Shown here piece by piece: positions 26,128 to 34,572 of a stretch of DNA of 64,000 nucleotides. Position 1 is the stretch's first letter; each line of letters opens with the position of its first letter. A program made the position numbers and the translations under genes. Location of the stretch: positions 3,212,436-3,276,435 of the forward strand of contig NZ_CP022463.1 in NCBI RefSeq assembly GCF_002224485.1, read 5' to 3'. The DNA is from Sinomonas sp. R1AF57. Its GTDB lineage: Bacteria; Actinomycetota; Actinomycetes; Actinomycetales; Micrococcaceae. The notes under the pieces are model-generated. The model was not told where the DNA came from. It saw only the letters and a list, made by a program, of their open reading frames with translations, and searched no databases.

Positions 26128-26187
26128 GACCGCAATTCACAAAAAGCCCGGAATTCCGGGGGCTGCGGACGGACCCCTGGTGGTATA

Positions 26188-26219
26188 CCTGTTAGCTGTC
26201 TCACAAACAGGCCTACGCT
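26188..26219 (+). promoter_or_regulatory. ald promoter region with inverted repeat
   Basis: CCTGTT (26188-26193) and AACAGG (26206-26211) flank the -35 region, and TACGCT at 26214-26219 serves as -10. The cycA leader has the same TACGCTGGAA string at 22809-22818. Confidence 0.5.
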
Positions 26220-26253
26220 GGAAGCACCGAAGAACGGCCCCGGACGGGCTTAC

Positions 26254-26291
26254 CGGCCCCCTCGAACACAGCCGGCCCCCCTCGAACACAG
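26254..26291. repeat. Tandem 19/20-bp duplication in the ald leader
   Basis: CCGGCCCCCTCGAACACAG at 26253-26271 recurs at 26272-26291 with one extra C. It lies in the untranslated leader just before the ald ribosome binding site. Confidence 0.8.
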
Positions 26292-26303
26292 ACGGAGACA
26301 CAA

Positions 26304-27422
26304 GTGATCATCGGAGTCCCCAAGGAGATCAAGAACAACGAGTTCCGCGTGGCCATCACGGCCGCGGGAGTGCACGAGTTCGTGTCCCACGGACACACGG
26401 TCCTCGTCGAACGCGGCGCCGGCGTCGGCTCCGGCATCACCGATGACGAGTACATGGTGGCCGGCGCCGAGCTCGTCACCGACGCCGCCGACGTGTGGGC
26501 GCGGGCTGGCATGGTGATGAAGGTCAAGGAGCCGATCGCCTCCGAGTACCGCTACTTCCGCAAGGGCCTGATCCTCTTCACCTACCTCCACCTCGCCGCC
26601 GAGCCGGAGCTCACCCGTGCCCTGCTCGAATCCGGCGTCACCGCGATCGCCTACGAGACGGTCCAGGACGGCCGGAAGCTCCCGCTCCTCGCGCCGATGT
26701 CCGAGGTCGCCGGGCGCCTCTCGGTCCAGGTCGGCGCGCAGGCCCTCCTCGCACCGAACGGCGGCAAGGGCGTGCTCCTCGGCGGCGTCCCCGGTGTCCG
26801 CCCGGCCAAGGTCGTGGTGCTCGGCGCCGGCATGGCAGGGACCAACGCCGCCGTCGTCGCCATGGGCCTCGGTGCGGACGTCACGATCCTCGACATCAAC
26901 ATCGGCCGCCTCACCGAGCTGGACGCCCTCTACGGCGGCCGCCTCAAGACCGTCGCGTCGAACAAGTACGAGATCGAGAAGTCGCTCGTCGAGGCGGATC
27001 TCGTGATCGGCTCGGTCCTGATCCCCGGCGCGAAGGCGCCGAAGCTGGTGACCAACGAGCTGGTGGCCCGGATGAAGCCCGGCAGCGTGCTCGTGGACAT
27101 CGCGATCGACCAGGGCGGCTGCTTCGAGGACTCCCACCCGACCACCCACCAGGACCCGACGTTCCAGGTCCACAACACGACGTTCTACTGCGTCGCCAAC
27201 ATGCCCGGCGCGGTTCCGAACACCTCCACCTACGCCCTCACGAACGTGACCCTGCGCTACGGCGTCCTGCTCGCGGACCTCGGCGTCAAGGGAGCCTTCG
27301 AGAAGGATGCGGCGCTCGCCTCCGGCCTCAACGTTGCCGCCGGCCAGGTCACGCACCGCTCGGTCTCCGAGGCCCACGGCCTCCCGCTCGCGCAGGACTG
27401 GCACGCTCTCGTGGCCGCCTAG
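26304..27422 (+). CDS. ald: Alanine dehydrogenase
   Basis: A 372-residue NAD-dependent enzyme interconverting alanine with pyruvate and ammonia. It begins MIIGVPKEIKNNEFRVAIT, the family hallmark, has YLHLAAEPELT with the pyruvate-site residues, the Rossmann motif GAGMAGTNAA and DIAIDQGGCFE near the C-terminal third. Length and motifs are standard. The start is GTG with GGAG six bases upstream. It is divergent from the PucR regulator and is followed by an unusual three-arm hairpin. Confidence 0.96.
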   Translation: MIIGVPKEIKNNEFRVAITAAGVHEFVSHGHTVLVERGAGVGSGITDDEYMVAGAELVTDAADVWARAGMVMKVKEPIASEYRYFRKGLILFTYLHLAAEPELTRALLESGVTAIAYETVQDGRKLPLLAPMSEVAGRLSVQVGAQALLAPNGGKGVLLGGVPGVRPAKVVVLGAGMAGTNAAVVAMGLGADVTILDINIGRLTELDALYGGRLKTVASNKYEIEKSLVEADLVIGSVLIPGAKAPKLVTNELVARMKPGSVLVDIAIDQGGCFEDSHPTTHQDPTFQVHNTTFYCVANMPGAVPNTSTYALTNVTLRYGVLLADLGVKGAFEKDAALASGLNVAAGQVTHRSVSEAHGLPLAQDWHALVAA

Positions 27423-27433
27423 ACCTGGCAGCT

Positions 27434-27497
27434 GCAGGGACATGACCCCTCATCCCCTATCGATGAGGGGTCATGCGTTGAGGGGTCATGTCCCTGC
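27434..27497. terminator. Three-arm hairpin after ald
   Basis: Outer stem: GCAGGGACATGACCCCTCA (27434-27452) pairs perfectly with 27479-27497. An inner copy ATGAGGGGTCAT (27463-27474) can instead pair with 27442-27453. The two folds exclude one another. Confidence 0.75.
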
Positions 27498-27616
27498 GCC
27501 ATCCACCGTGTGACGAAGGGCACTCCTCGATCCGGAACAGCGCACCCGCCTCATTGGTTGACGCATCACAGAAGTCCCCGCAGGTCGCGGTGACACCGTC
27601 AACCAGAGGAGAAACC

Positions 27617-28192
27617 TTGGCCGAGAACACGATCCTGACCCTCGTCGGCAGCCTGCGCGCTGAGTCCGTCAACAGCAAGTTCGCCGAGGTGGCCACCGCG
27701 GCCGCTCCCGAGGGCACCGAGGTCACCACCTTCGCCGGCCTCGAGGAGATCCCGTTCTACAACGAGGACCTCGACGTGGAGGGCAAGGTCCCGGCCAAGG
27801 CCGCCGAGCTGCGCGCCGCCGTCGCGGCCGCGGACGGCCTCCTGTTCGTCACCCCCGAGTACAACGGCACCATGCCGGCGGTCCTGAACAACGCGATCGA
27901 CTGGATCTCCCGTCCGTTCGGCGCCTCCTCCGCGACCGGCACCAAGGCCGCGGTCATCGGCACCTCCGCCGGCCAGTACGGCGGCGTGTGGGCGCACGAC
28001 GACGTCCGCAAGTCCCTCAAGATCGCCGGCGCCGAGGTCCTCGAGGACGCCACGCTGGCCGTCGGCGCCTCCTACTCGCGCTTCGCCGAGGTGGAGCCGA
28101 AGGACGACGCCGAGGTCGTCGAGGGCATCAAGAACGTCCTCGCCTCCCTCGCGGCCCCCGCCGCCGTGCTCGAGGCAGCCTCCGCCAACTGA
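27617..28192 (+). CDS. NAD(P)H-dependent FMN reductase
   Basis: 191 residues of the flavodoxin-like NADPH-dependent FMN reductase family. The N-terminal phosphate loop is LTLVGSLRAESVNSKF, followed by TPEYNGTMPAVLNNAIDW, the family's central motif, and GTSAGQYGGVWA. TTG at 27617 has an ideal AGAGGAG five bases upstream and fits the family N-terminus; the upstream frame runs through the ald hairpin. It probably reduces flavins, quinones or chromate-type acceptors in the cytoplasm. Confidence 0.9.
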   Translation: MAENTILTLVGSLRAESVNSKFAEVATAAAPEGTEVTTFAGLEEIPFYNEDLDVEGKVPAKAAELRAAVAAADGLLFVTPEYNGTMPAVLNNAIDWISRPFGASSATGTKAAVIGTSAGQYGGVWAHDDVRKSLKIAGAEVLEDATLAVGASYSRFAEVEPKDDAEVVEGIKNVLASLAAPAAVLEAASAN

Positions 28193-28194
28193 CT

Positions 28195-28236
28195 CTGAAG
28201 GTCACCTCCTGAAGGTCAGGTCCTGAAGGTCACCTC
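28195..28236. repeat. Three tandem 14-bp repeats after the FMN reductase gene
   Basis: CTGAAGGTCACCTC at 28195-28208 and 28223-28236, with CTGAAGGTCAGGTC between at 28209-28222. Confidence 0.85.
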
Positions 28237-28263
28237 ACGTGACCCCCAGGACCTGACCTTCAG
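28209..28263. terminator. Nested hairpin terminator of the FMN reductase gene
   Basis: The second repeat plus three bases (28209-28225) pairs perfectly over 17 bp with 28247-28263. Inside, GGTCAC pairs with GTGACC. Confidence 0.75.
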
Positions 28264-28330
28264 GCGTCGGCGGGGGCGGTGGGGCGGCGTCGGGGCCGAA
28301 AGGCCGTGGCCGCCCGCGCTCCCCTCGCCC

Positions 28331-28344
28331 TACGCTGGGCGCCA
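28331..28344 (+). promoter_or_regulatory. Leaderless promoter of the beta-CASP gene
   Basis: TACGCT at 28331-28336, seven bases, then ATG at 28344. Confidence 0.5.
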
Positions 28345-29741
28345 TGACGCACGACGGCGGCGCTCGCCTGAGCTTCTGGGGAGCCACGGACACGGTCACC
28401 GGGTCCCGGTACCTCCTCGAGCACGGCGGCCAGAGGATCCTCGTGGACTGCGGCCTCTTCCAGGGCTACAAGAAGCTCCGCGAGCGCAACCGCGCCCCGC
28501 TGCCGCTCGCGCCGTCGTCGATCGACGCCGTCGTGCTCACCCACGCGCACCTCGACCACAGCGGCTATGTGCCGGCTCTCGTGCGGGACGGCTTCCGCGG
28601 GCCGGTCTACGCGACGCCGGGCACCGCGGAGCTGTGCACGCTCCTCCTCCCGGACAGCGGGCACCTGCTGGAGGAGGAGGCGGAGACGGCGCGCCTGCGC
28701 GGGTCCTCGCGGCACCATCCCCCGCGCCCGCTCTACACGGCCACCGACGCCGTCGAGGCCCTGCGCAGCTTCAGGCCGCACCCGTTCCGCGAGCCGCTCG
28801 AGATCGGCGACGGGATCAGCGTGCGCTTCGTCCCCGCGGGGCACATCCTCGGCGCCTCGCAGGTCCGCGTCGCCCTCGGCGCCGGCGGAAGCGAGCTCAC
28901 CGTGCACTTCACAGGGGACCTCGGCCGCCGCGACGATCCGCTCATGAATCCGCCGGAGCAGCTCGAGCCCGCGCAGGTCCTCGTCGCGGAATCGACGTAC
29001 GGCGACCGGGCGCACCCCGCCGAGAGCGCGGAGGACGCGCTCGGCGACGTGGTGCGGCGGGTCGCGAAGCTGGGCGGCGTCGTCGTGATCGCGGCATTCG
29101 CCGTGGGGCGGGCCGAGACGCTCATGCTCCACCTCGCCCGGCTGCGCCGGAAGGGGAAGATCCCGGACATCCCCGTCTACCTCAACAGCCCCATGGCCGT
29201 GGACGCGAGCGAGATGTACCGGGACCACCGCGACGAGCACCGGATCGACGAGCGCGAGTTCCGCGAGATGTACAACCTGCCGACCATGGTCCGCGAGCCG
29301 GACGACTCGAAGCTCCTCAACCTCCGGGGAGGTCCCATGGTGATCATCTCGGCGTCGGGCATGCTCACGGGCGGCCGCGTCCTGCACCACGTGGAGGCGT
29401 ACGGCGGCGAGGCGAAGAATGCCATCGTGCTCAGCGGGTACCAGGCCGGCGGCACGCGGGGCGCCTCCCTCCTGGACGGCGCCGGCTCGCTGCGGATCTA
29501 CGGCCGGGACGTGCCGATCCGCGCGGAGGTGGTGAGCCTCGAGAACCTCTCGGCGCATGCCGACGCGGACGAGATCCTGCGCTGGATGGGCGCCTGTTCC
29601 ACGGCACCCCGGATGGTGTACGTGACGCATGGGGAGCCGGAGGCCTCGGACGCGCTGCGCCGCCGGATCCAGCACGAGCTGGGCTGGCGCGCCCGGGTGC
29701 CGGAGCACCTCGAGCAGGTCGACCTCGCCGATCCGCGGTGA
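28344..29741 (+). CDS. Metallo-beta-lactamase/beta-CASP RNase-like protein
   Basis: A 465-residue protein of the CPSF73-like MBL family. The zinc motif THAHLDH is at residues 66-72, followed by FTGDLGRRDDP and ESTYGDR. The beta-CASP inserted domain includes AAFAVGRAETLMLHLARL and SGMLTGGRVLHHVE, and the RMMBL end shows LENLSAHADADEIL. All metal ligands appear present. Relatives are exo- or endoribonucleases, mostly uncharacterised in actinobacteria. It is monocistronic and leaderless in type. Confidence 0.92.
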   Translation: MTHDGGARLSFWGATDTVTGSRYLLEHGGQRILVDCGLFQGYKKLRERNRAPLPLAPSSIDAVVLTHAHLDHSGYVPALVRDGFRGPVYATPGTAELCTLLLPDSGHLLEEEAETARLRGSSRHHPPRPLYTATDAVEALRSFRPHPFREPLEIGDGISVRFVPAGHILGASQVRVALGAGGSELTVHFTGDLGRRDDPLMNPPEQLEPAQVLVAESTYGDRAHPAESAEDALGDVVRRVAKLGGVVVIAAFAVGRAETLMLHLARLRRKGKIPDIPVYLNSPMAVDASEMYRDHRDEHRIDEREFREMYNLPTMVREPDDSKLLNLRGGPMVIISASGMLTGGRVLHHVEAYGGEAKNAIVLSGYQAGGTRGASLLDGAGSLRIYGRDVPIRAEVVSLENLSAHADADEILRWMGACSTAPRMVYVTHGEPEASDALRRRIQHELGWRARVPEHLEQVDLADPR

Positions 29742-30011
29742 GCCGAACGCCAGGGTGAGCCCGCCGACCCGGTAGACCGTCTGCTCGGTGAACTCCTCTG
29801 CCCGCCACAACAGGCCTATCCCGGGCGTCGTGCCACAGCCCTGACACCTCCGGCCCGACGCCCGTGCGTCCGTTGCCGCCCCGTGCCCCAACCGCTGCCG
29901 AAGCGTGAGCCGCCAGGCATTCATCTGCCCCGGTCCGCGGGCCTACGGTGGTCTCACCCGGCGGCGGGTGCCCTCCCCCGCCGGGGCCAGCCCGTGACGA
30001 AGGGGACTCCC

Positions 30012-30737
30012 ATGGGGAACCGGCGGCCCGCGCTCGCCCTTCTCAGCCTGCTCGCCGCGCTCCCGCTCTCCGGCTGCTTCCCGCAGGCAGGCCCGGCGCC
30101 GTCGGCGCCCCCGCCCTCCTCCCTGTCGGCGTCCCCGGCATCCTCCGCGCCTGCGCAGTCCTCGCCGAGTCCCTCCCGCGCACCCGGTTCCCCGACATCC
30201 GCCGCGGGCCCGACGCCGGCCAGCGCGCCGCCGTCGTCCTCGCCAGGCACGCCGTCGCCGACCGCCGCGGGCGCGACGCCGGCCCCCGCCCCTCCCGCCG
30301 GCACCGCACCGGCCGCCGAGCTGCCCGAGAGGGTCGCGGCCCTGACCATCTACTACGTCGCGGTGGGCGACGGCGGGGTGGCAGGCCCCGCGATCGGGTG
30401 CGGCGACAGCCTGGTCGCCACCTCCACCGCCCCCGAGCGCTTCCGCGACCAGGTCGCGCCGAGCATGCGGAGGCTCCTGGCCGACCACCGGGCGATGCTG
30501 GGGCAGTTGGGGCTGTACAACGCGCTGTACCAGTCGGACCTGACGTACGACGGCGCCGCATACGACGGCCGCACGATCACGGTCTACCTTTCCGGCACGT
30601 TCACCCTCGCTGGCGTCTGCGACATCCCGCGCGTCACGGCGCAGCTCGAGCGCACCGCCATCACGGCAGCGGGGGCGGCCCAGGCGAACATCCTCGTCAA
30701 CGGCAGCCCGCTCGCCGCGGTCCTGAGCCTCAAGTAG
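30012..30737 (+). CDS. GerMN-like lipoprotein
   Basis: 241 residues. A lipoprotein signal (LLSLLAALPLSGC) is followed by about 80 residues of Pro/Ser/Ala linker that would span the cell wall. The C-terminal folded part (ALTIYYVAVGDG, TYDGAAYDGRTITVYLSGTF) resembles the GerMN/sporulation-type beta-alpha domain found in many actinobacterial lipoproteins. Function is unknown. The ATG follows AAGGGG. The interval 29742-30011 upstream contains only its likely promoter (TACGGT near 29943). Confidence 0.7.
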   Translation: MGNRRPALALLSLLAALPLSGCFPQAGPAPSAPPPSSLSASPASSAPAQSSPSPSRAPGSPTSAAGPTPASAPPSSSPGTPSPTAAGATPAPAPPAGTAPAAELPERVAALTIYYVAVGDGGVAGPAIGCGDSLVATSTAPERFRDQVAPSMRRLLADHRAMLGQLGLYNALYQSDLTYDGAAYDGRTITVYLSGTFTLAGVCDIPRVTAQLERTAITAAGAAQANILVNGSPLAAVLSLK

Positions 30738-30857
30738 GCCCCGCGGCCCGCGCCGTAGCCGACCGCAGCACGCGGGTCTAGGCTGGGAGGAGGACCGGCA
30801 CCCCATCGCGCGCTGGGCGCGGTCCCGGTCCCGCGGACATGAACGAGGCGATGACCG

Positions 30858-30989
30858 ATGTCAGGATTCGAGCCCGACAACGACGACCGTGTGCACACCG
30901 AGGCACCCGCCGAGGGCGATCCCGAGCTCGACGCGACCGAGATCCGGGCCCATTCCGAGGATCCGGCGGAGGGACCCGACGACGACTAG
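30858..30989 (+). CDS. Small acidic protein, 43 residues
   Basis: The frame starts at ATG 30858 with GAGG nine bases upstream and runs to TAG 30989. Nearly half of its residues are Asp or Glu, starting MSGFEPDNDDRVHTEAP and ending PDDD. A TAGGCT promoter box lies near 30778. It converges with the adenylation-acyltransferase gene and shares a CTAG at their stops. No function can be assigned. Confidence 0.55.
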   Translation: MSGFEPDNDDRVHTEAPAEGDPELDATEIRAHSEDPAEGPDDD

Positions 30990-33838
30990 GCGCTGGCGGC
31001 AGGAACGCCCCGTGATCGGCTGAGCGTCCCACCCGCCCGGGACCGGCGCCACGCCCGCTCCACGGCGGCCATCGCCCGCGAGGCGACGGCCCAGTAGGCC
31101 GCGCCCGCGACGAGCGAGACGCCGACCGCCGCCCCGGCCAAGGCACTGCCCTCGCCTCCGGCGAGGCCGAGCCGCCCACCCGCCTCGACCACGAGCGGGT
31201 ACACGAGCCAGTGCGAGAGGTACACGTACAGGGACGCCGAGGCGAGGACCGCCACGAGGCGGTGCAGCCCGCGCGGGACTGGCAGGGTGGGCAGCCAGAG
31301 GAGGATCAGCACCCCGGCCAGGATCGTCGCGTTGCGGTACTCGTTGTGGAAGAAGCCCGGCACGGTGACGAGCGCGAGGAACGTGACCAGCGAACGCTGC
31401 CAGAGCGTGCGCGCGGCGGCGGTGGCCCAGCCGAGGGCGAAGAGCCACAGGACCGGGCCCTGGTGCGCGACCGAGGGAATGAGGTGGAACCGCTCGGCGA
31501 GCGCGACGCCGAACAGCGCGAGGGGGAAGCCGAGCGGCCACCGCCGCTGGGCCCTGCCCGCCGAGGGGAGCGCGAGGAGTGCCATGACGGCGAGCAGGAC
31601 GTACACGAGCTCCTCGACGAACCAGAACCGCGAGGTCGTATTCCACCCCTCGGGGCCGAGCAGCGAGTTGAGCAGCAGGATGTTCTGCACCGTGTAGTCG
31701 CCCGTGACGGCGAACGCGAACGCGATGAACGCGACGCTCGGCACCAGGATCCGCGCCAGCGACCGCGCCTGGCTCCGCAGGCGCTCCCGACGGCTGCCCG
31801 TGAGCTGGAAGCGGGCGAAGTTGAATCCGGCGAGTGCGAACAGCACATGGGCGGTTCCCGGCCAGATGAACCACTCGATATGCGTCGCGAGGATGACGAC
31901 GATCGCCAGCGCACGCAGCACGATCCCGGTCTCCATGGGAGCGATGGCCCGGCTGAGCAGGCGCCGCGCACGACGCCGGCCCGCGCCCAGGTGCCGCACC
32001 CCGCCGGGGACCGGGGCGCGGTGGGAGGCGGGGGTGTCCGAGTGCAGGGCCCCGTCGGCGGACAGGTCCGGATCCGGGGCGAGGGCGGCGAGCTCGCCGA
32101 CCGGCATGAGGTGCCATCCGAGGGGCAGGGTCCCGAGTGCGGACTCGAGCCGCACGGACGCGGCCACATAGGAGAGCGAGTCGCCGCCGAGCGAGACGAA
32201 CGTGTCCTCCCCGCCCACGTGCTCGATCTCGAGGGCCTCGGCGAAGATGCGCGCGATGTCGGCCGTGCTGGGCCCTGCCGACCGGTCCGGGCGGAGGCCG
32301 TCCCACTCGGCGGTCCCAGGGCCGCCGCCCGTCGCGGTGAGGGCGAGGACGCCCTGGTAGTCCACCTTCCCGTTGGGCAGCCGCGGGATTGACTCCACGG
32401 GATGCACGACGACGGCGGCCCGCGGGAGCCCGAGCCGCGCCGCGAGGTCCTTGGCGGCCAGCTTCGCGCCGGCGACGGGCCCGGGGAAGGCGACCGGCCC
32501 GCCGTCGTGCGCCGTCTCCACGGCAAGCACAAGGCGGGTGTCGTCGCCGGCGGCGGCCGCGGCGACGCCGTCGTGCGCGAGCATCCGCTCGACCTGACCC
32601 AGGTCCACGCGCAGCCCGGCGATCTTCACGAACCGTGAGCGGCGGCCCACGATCTCGTAGAGGCCGGGGCCGGTGCGGCGGGCGAGGTCCCCGGTTCGCA
32701 GCTCGGTGACGGTCCGGCCGAGGGACAGGTCAGCAGGTTCCTCGGCATAGCCGAGCATGACGTTGGGGCCCGAGTAGACGAGCTCGTGCACGGGCTCGCC
32801 GTCTGGGCCGTCGAGGCCGTCCACGGGGTCGAGGCGGAACGAGCCGCCCGGAATGGGCACGCCGATCGCGTGGGGGTGCTCGGCAGCGAGGTCGGGCGGG
32901 AGGTAGGCCATCCGCGCGGTGGCCTCCGTGGCCCCGTACATGACGAAGAGGTCCCAGCCGCGGCGGCGGCCCTGCTCGGCGTAGCGGCGGACCCGTTCGG
33001 GCTCGAGCTTGCCCCCGGCCTGGGTGACGTAGCGAAGGTGCGGAAGGTCCATGTCCGCGAAGCCCACTCGGTCGAGGAGGTCGAACGTGTAGGGCACCGC
33101 CGCGAACGAGGTCACGCGTTCCGTCCGCGCCAGGTCCCAGAAGCACGGGTCGACCACGGAGAGGTCGGTCAGGACCACCGCCGCGCCGACCTCGAGGTGG
33201 GAGTTGATGACCGAGAGTCCGTAGCAGTAGGACATCGGCAGCGTGGTGGCCGCGCGGTCCGCGTCCCGGAGGTGGAGGTACTGCGCGATGGCGGAGGCGT
33301 TGGCCTCGACCCCCTCGGCGGAGAGCCGCACGAGCTTGGGGGACCCGGTCGACCCGGAGGTGCTGATCAGGAGGGCCAGATCGGGATGGAGCTCGTGCCG
33401 GGTGCCGCCGCGGCGCTCGTGGATGGCCGGGGCCGGTTCGGCGCCGCCCGCAGTGCCGGAGCTGGGAGTGCCGGGGCCGGGGGTGCCGGGGCCGGGGGTG
33501 CGCACGACGACGTCGGGGTCGTAGGCGGCGATGATCGCCTCGGCGGCATCCGGCTTTCCGCTCGGGAGGACGAGCAGGGGGTGCCCGGCCGCGAGTGCCG
33601 CAAGGTATGCGGTCAGCGAGGGCAGGTCGTTGGCGGGCTCAAGGGCCACGAGCCGGCGGGTCGGGCCGAGGAGCCGGACCACCTCGTCGACGCGCCGCGC
33701 GAGGTCGCGGTAGGTGAGTGTGCTGCTGCCGGCGGCCCCCGGCACCACGACGGCGGGGCGGTCTCCGTGCCGTTCGAGTGCTGCGGCGAAGGACACCCCG
33801 GCGAGGTCTGGCTGGGCGGCGGCTGGCTGGGCGGTCAT
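30986..33838 (-). CDS. Adenylation domain - carrier protein - membrane acyltransferase fusion
   Basis: A 950-residue protein with three parts. Residues 15-500 are an acyl- or aminoacyl-AMP ligase: LLISTSGSTGSPK, MYGATEATARMA, ELRTGDLARR, GRRSRFVKIAGLRVDLGQVE and PRLPNGKVDY with the A10 lysine. Residues 525-600 are a phosphopantetheine carrier domain with LGGDSLSY (modified Ser about 554). Residues 635-930 are an acyltransferase-3-type membrane domain with about ten helices and the RALAIVVILATH motif (R-x10-H). There is no condensation or thioesterase domain. It can thus activate a carboxylic or amino acid, carry it, and transfer it at the membrane, like DltA-DltC-DltB in one chain. An iron box lies 15 bp upstream of the start. 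The product is unknown. Confidence 0.85.
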   Translation of the reverse strand: MTAQPAAAQPDLAGVSFAAALERHGDRPAVVVPGAAGSSTLTYRDLARRVDEVVRLLGPTRRLVALEPANDLPSLTAYLAALAAGHPLLVLPSGKPDAAEAIIAAYDPDVVVRTPGPGTPGPGTPSSGTAGGAEPAPAIHERRGGTRHELHPDLALLISTSGSTGSPKLVRLSAEGVEANASAIAQYLHLRDADRAATTLPMSYCYGLSVINSHLEVGAAVVLTDLSVVDPCFWDLARTERVTSFAAVPYTFDLLDRVGFADMDLPHLRYVTQAGGKLEPERVRRYAEQGRRRGWDLFVMYGATEATARMAYLPPDLAAEHPHAIGVPIPGGSFRLDPVDGLDGPDGEPVHELVYSGPNVMLGYAEEPADLSLGRTVTELRTGDLARRTGPGLYEIVGRRSRFVKIAGLRVDLGQVERMLAHDGVAAAAAGDDTRLVLAVETAHDGGPVAFPGPVAGAKLAAKDLAARLGLPRAAVVVHPVESIPRLPNGKVDYQGVLALTATGGGPGTAEWDGLRPDRSAGPSTADIARIFAEALEIEHVGGEDTFVSLGGDSLSYVAASVRLESALGTLPLGWHLMPVGELAALAPDPDLSADGALHSDTPASHRAPVPGGVRHLGAGRRRARRLLSRAIAPMETGIVLRALAIVVILATHIEWFIWPGTAHVLFALAGFNFARFQLTGSRRERLRSQARSLARILVPSVAFIAFAFAVTGDYTVQNILLLNSLLGPEGWNTTSRFWFVEELVYVLLAVMALLALPSAGRAQRRWPLGFPLALFGVALAERFHLIPSVAHQGPVLWLFALGWATAAARTLWQRSLVTFLALVTVPGFFHNEYRNATILAGVLILLWLPTLPVPRGLHRLVAVLASASLYVYLSHWLVYPLVVEAGGRLGLAGGEGSALAGAAVGVSLVAGAAYWAVASRAMAAVERAWRRSRAGGTLSRSRGVPAASA

Positions 33839-33852
33839 CGCCACCCACCCTA

Positions 33853-33871
33853 AGAGGTAAGGCTAACCTCA
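33853..33871. promoter_or_regulatory. DtxR/IdeR-type iron box
   Basis: AGAGGTAAGGCTAACCTCA matches the 19-bp consensus TTAGGTTAGGCTAACCTAA at 15 of 19 positions. It covers TAGCCT, a possible -10 box of the fusion gene on the minus strand. Confidence 0.75.
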
Positions 33872-33927
33872 CACAAATATCAGCATGTTTGTGTTTCGTA
33901 TTGTGCCGCGGGAGCCGGGGCGGGGCG

Positions 33928-33940
33928 TAGCGTGGGGGAA
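33928..33940 (+). promoter_or_regulatory. Leaderless promoter of the MOSC gene
   Basis: TAGCGT at 33928-33933, six bases, then ATG at 33940. It lies 57 bp from the iron box. Confidence 0.5.
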
Positions 33941-34518
33941 TGGAGTTCAGGTACGACATCGAGGTCCTGCACCTGCTCGTCTCCCCCGCCCACGCCTACT
34001 TCGGCCGGGCGCGCGACGGCGCGGCGGACGTCCCGTCCGAGGACGCGGCGAGCGTGGAGGTCGTGGCCGGGAAGGGCATCGTGGGCGACCGCTTCTTCGG
34101 CAAGGCCGCCCACATGGACGCCGCGGTGACCCTCTTCGCCGTTGAGGCGCTCGAGGCGATCGGAAAGGAGCTGGGCCGAGGGGCGGAGGAGGAGCCCCTC
34201 GACCCGCTCCTCACGAGGCGCAACGTCATCGTGCGGGGCGCGCAGCTCGGCCCGCTCGTCGGGCAGGACTTCGCGCTCGAGTCGGGTGGCGGCGTCGTGC
34301 GCCTCCACGGCGGGAGGCCGGCGCATCCGTGCGCCTGGATGGACCGGGTGCTCGCGCCCGGGGCGCATGCGGCGATGCGGGGACGAGGTGGAATCCGCTG
34401 CCGCCCGCTCGCGTCGGGAACGCTCCGCCGGGGGCCGGCCGTGCTCGTCAGCCCCGTGCCCCTGGACCCCGCGAGCGCGGGCGAGGCGGCGGCGCTCCGC
34501 CCCTCGCGCCTGCCGTAG
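33940..34518 (+). CDS. MOSC domain protein
   Basis: 192 residues forming one MOSC domain, the sulfur-carrier fold of molybdenum cofactor sulfurases. The segment VVAGKGIVGDRFFGKAAH matches the conserved G(x)GIxGDR turn, and LLTRRNVIVRGAQLGPLVGQ and CAWMDRVLAPGAHAAM carry the family's conserved NI/V and Cys-x-x-(M/L) regions, including the catalytic-type cysteine. The substrate is unknown. The gene is divergent from the iron-box gene and has its own leaderless start. Confidence 0.85.
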   Translation: MEFRYDIEVLHLLVSPAHAYFGRARDGAADVPSEDAASVEVVAGKGIVGDRFFGKAAHMDAAVTLFAVEALEAIGKELGRGAEEEPLDPLLTRRNVIVRGAQLGPLVGQDFALESGGGVVRLHGGRPAHPCAWMDRVLAPGAHAAMRGRGGIRCRPLASGTLRRGPAVLVSPVPLDPASAGEAAALRPSRLP

Positions 34519-34572
34519 GACCGCGCCTGCCTTCGGCGCCTGGCTTTAGGGCGCGCCCAGCAGGGCGGCCCG

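Noticed and set aside
26147-26160. Perfect palindrome CCCGGAATTCCGGG between the PucR gene and ald
   Set aside because: It has no second copy in the window and its GC-rich composition makes chance occurrence plausible; kept only as a note.
29742-29924. Possible minus-strand protein with a CxxC motif after the beta-CASP gene
   Set aside because: It continues for about 1.6 kb without a stop into the antisense of the beta-CASP gene and has no ribosome binding site, so it is probably a shadow.
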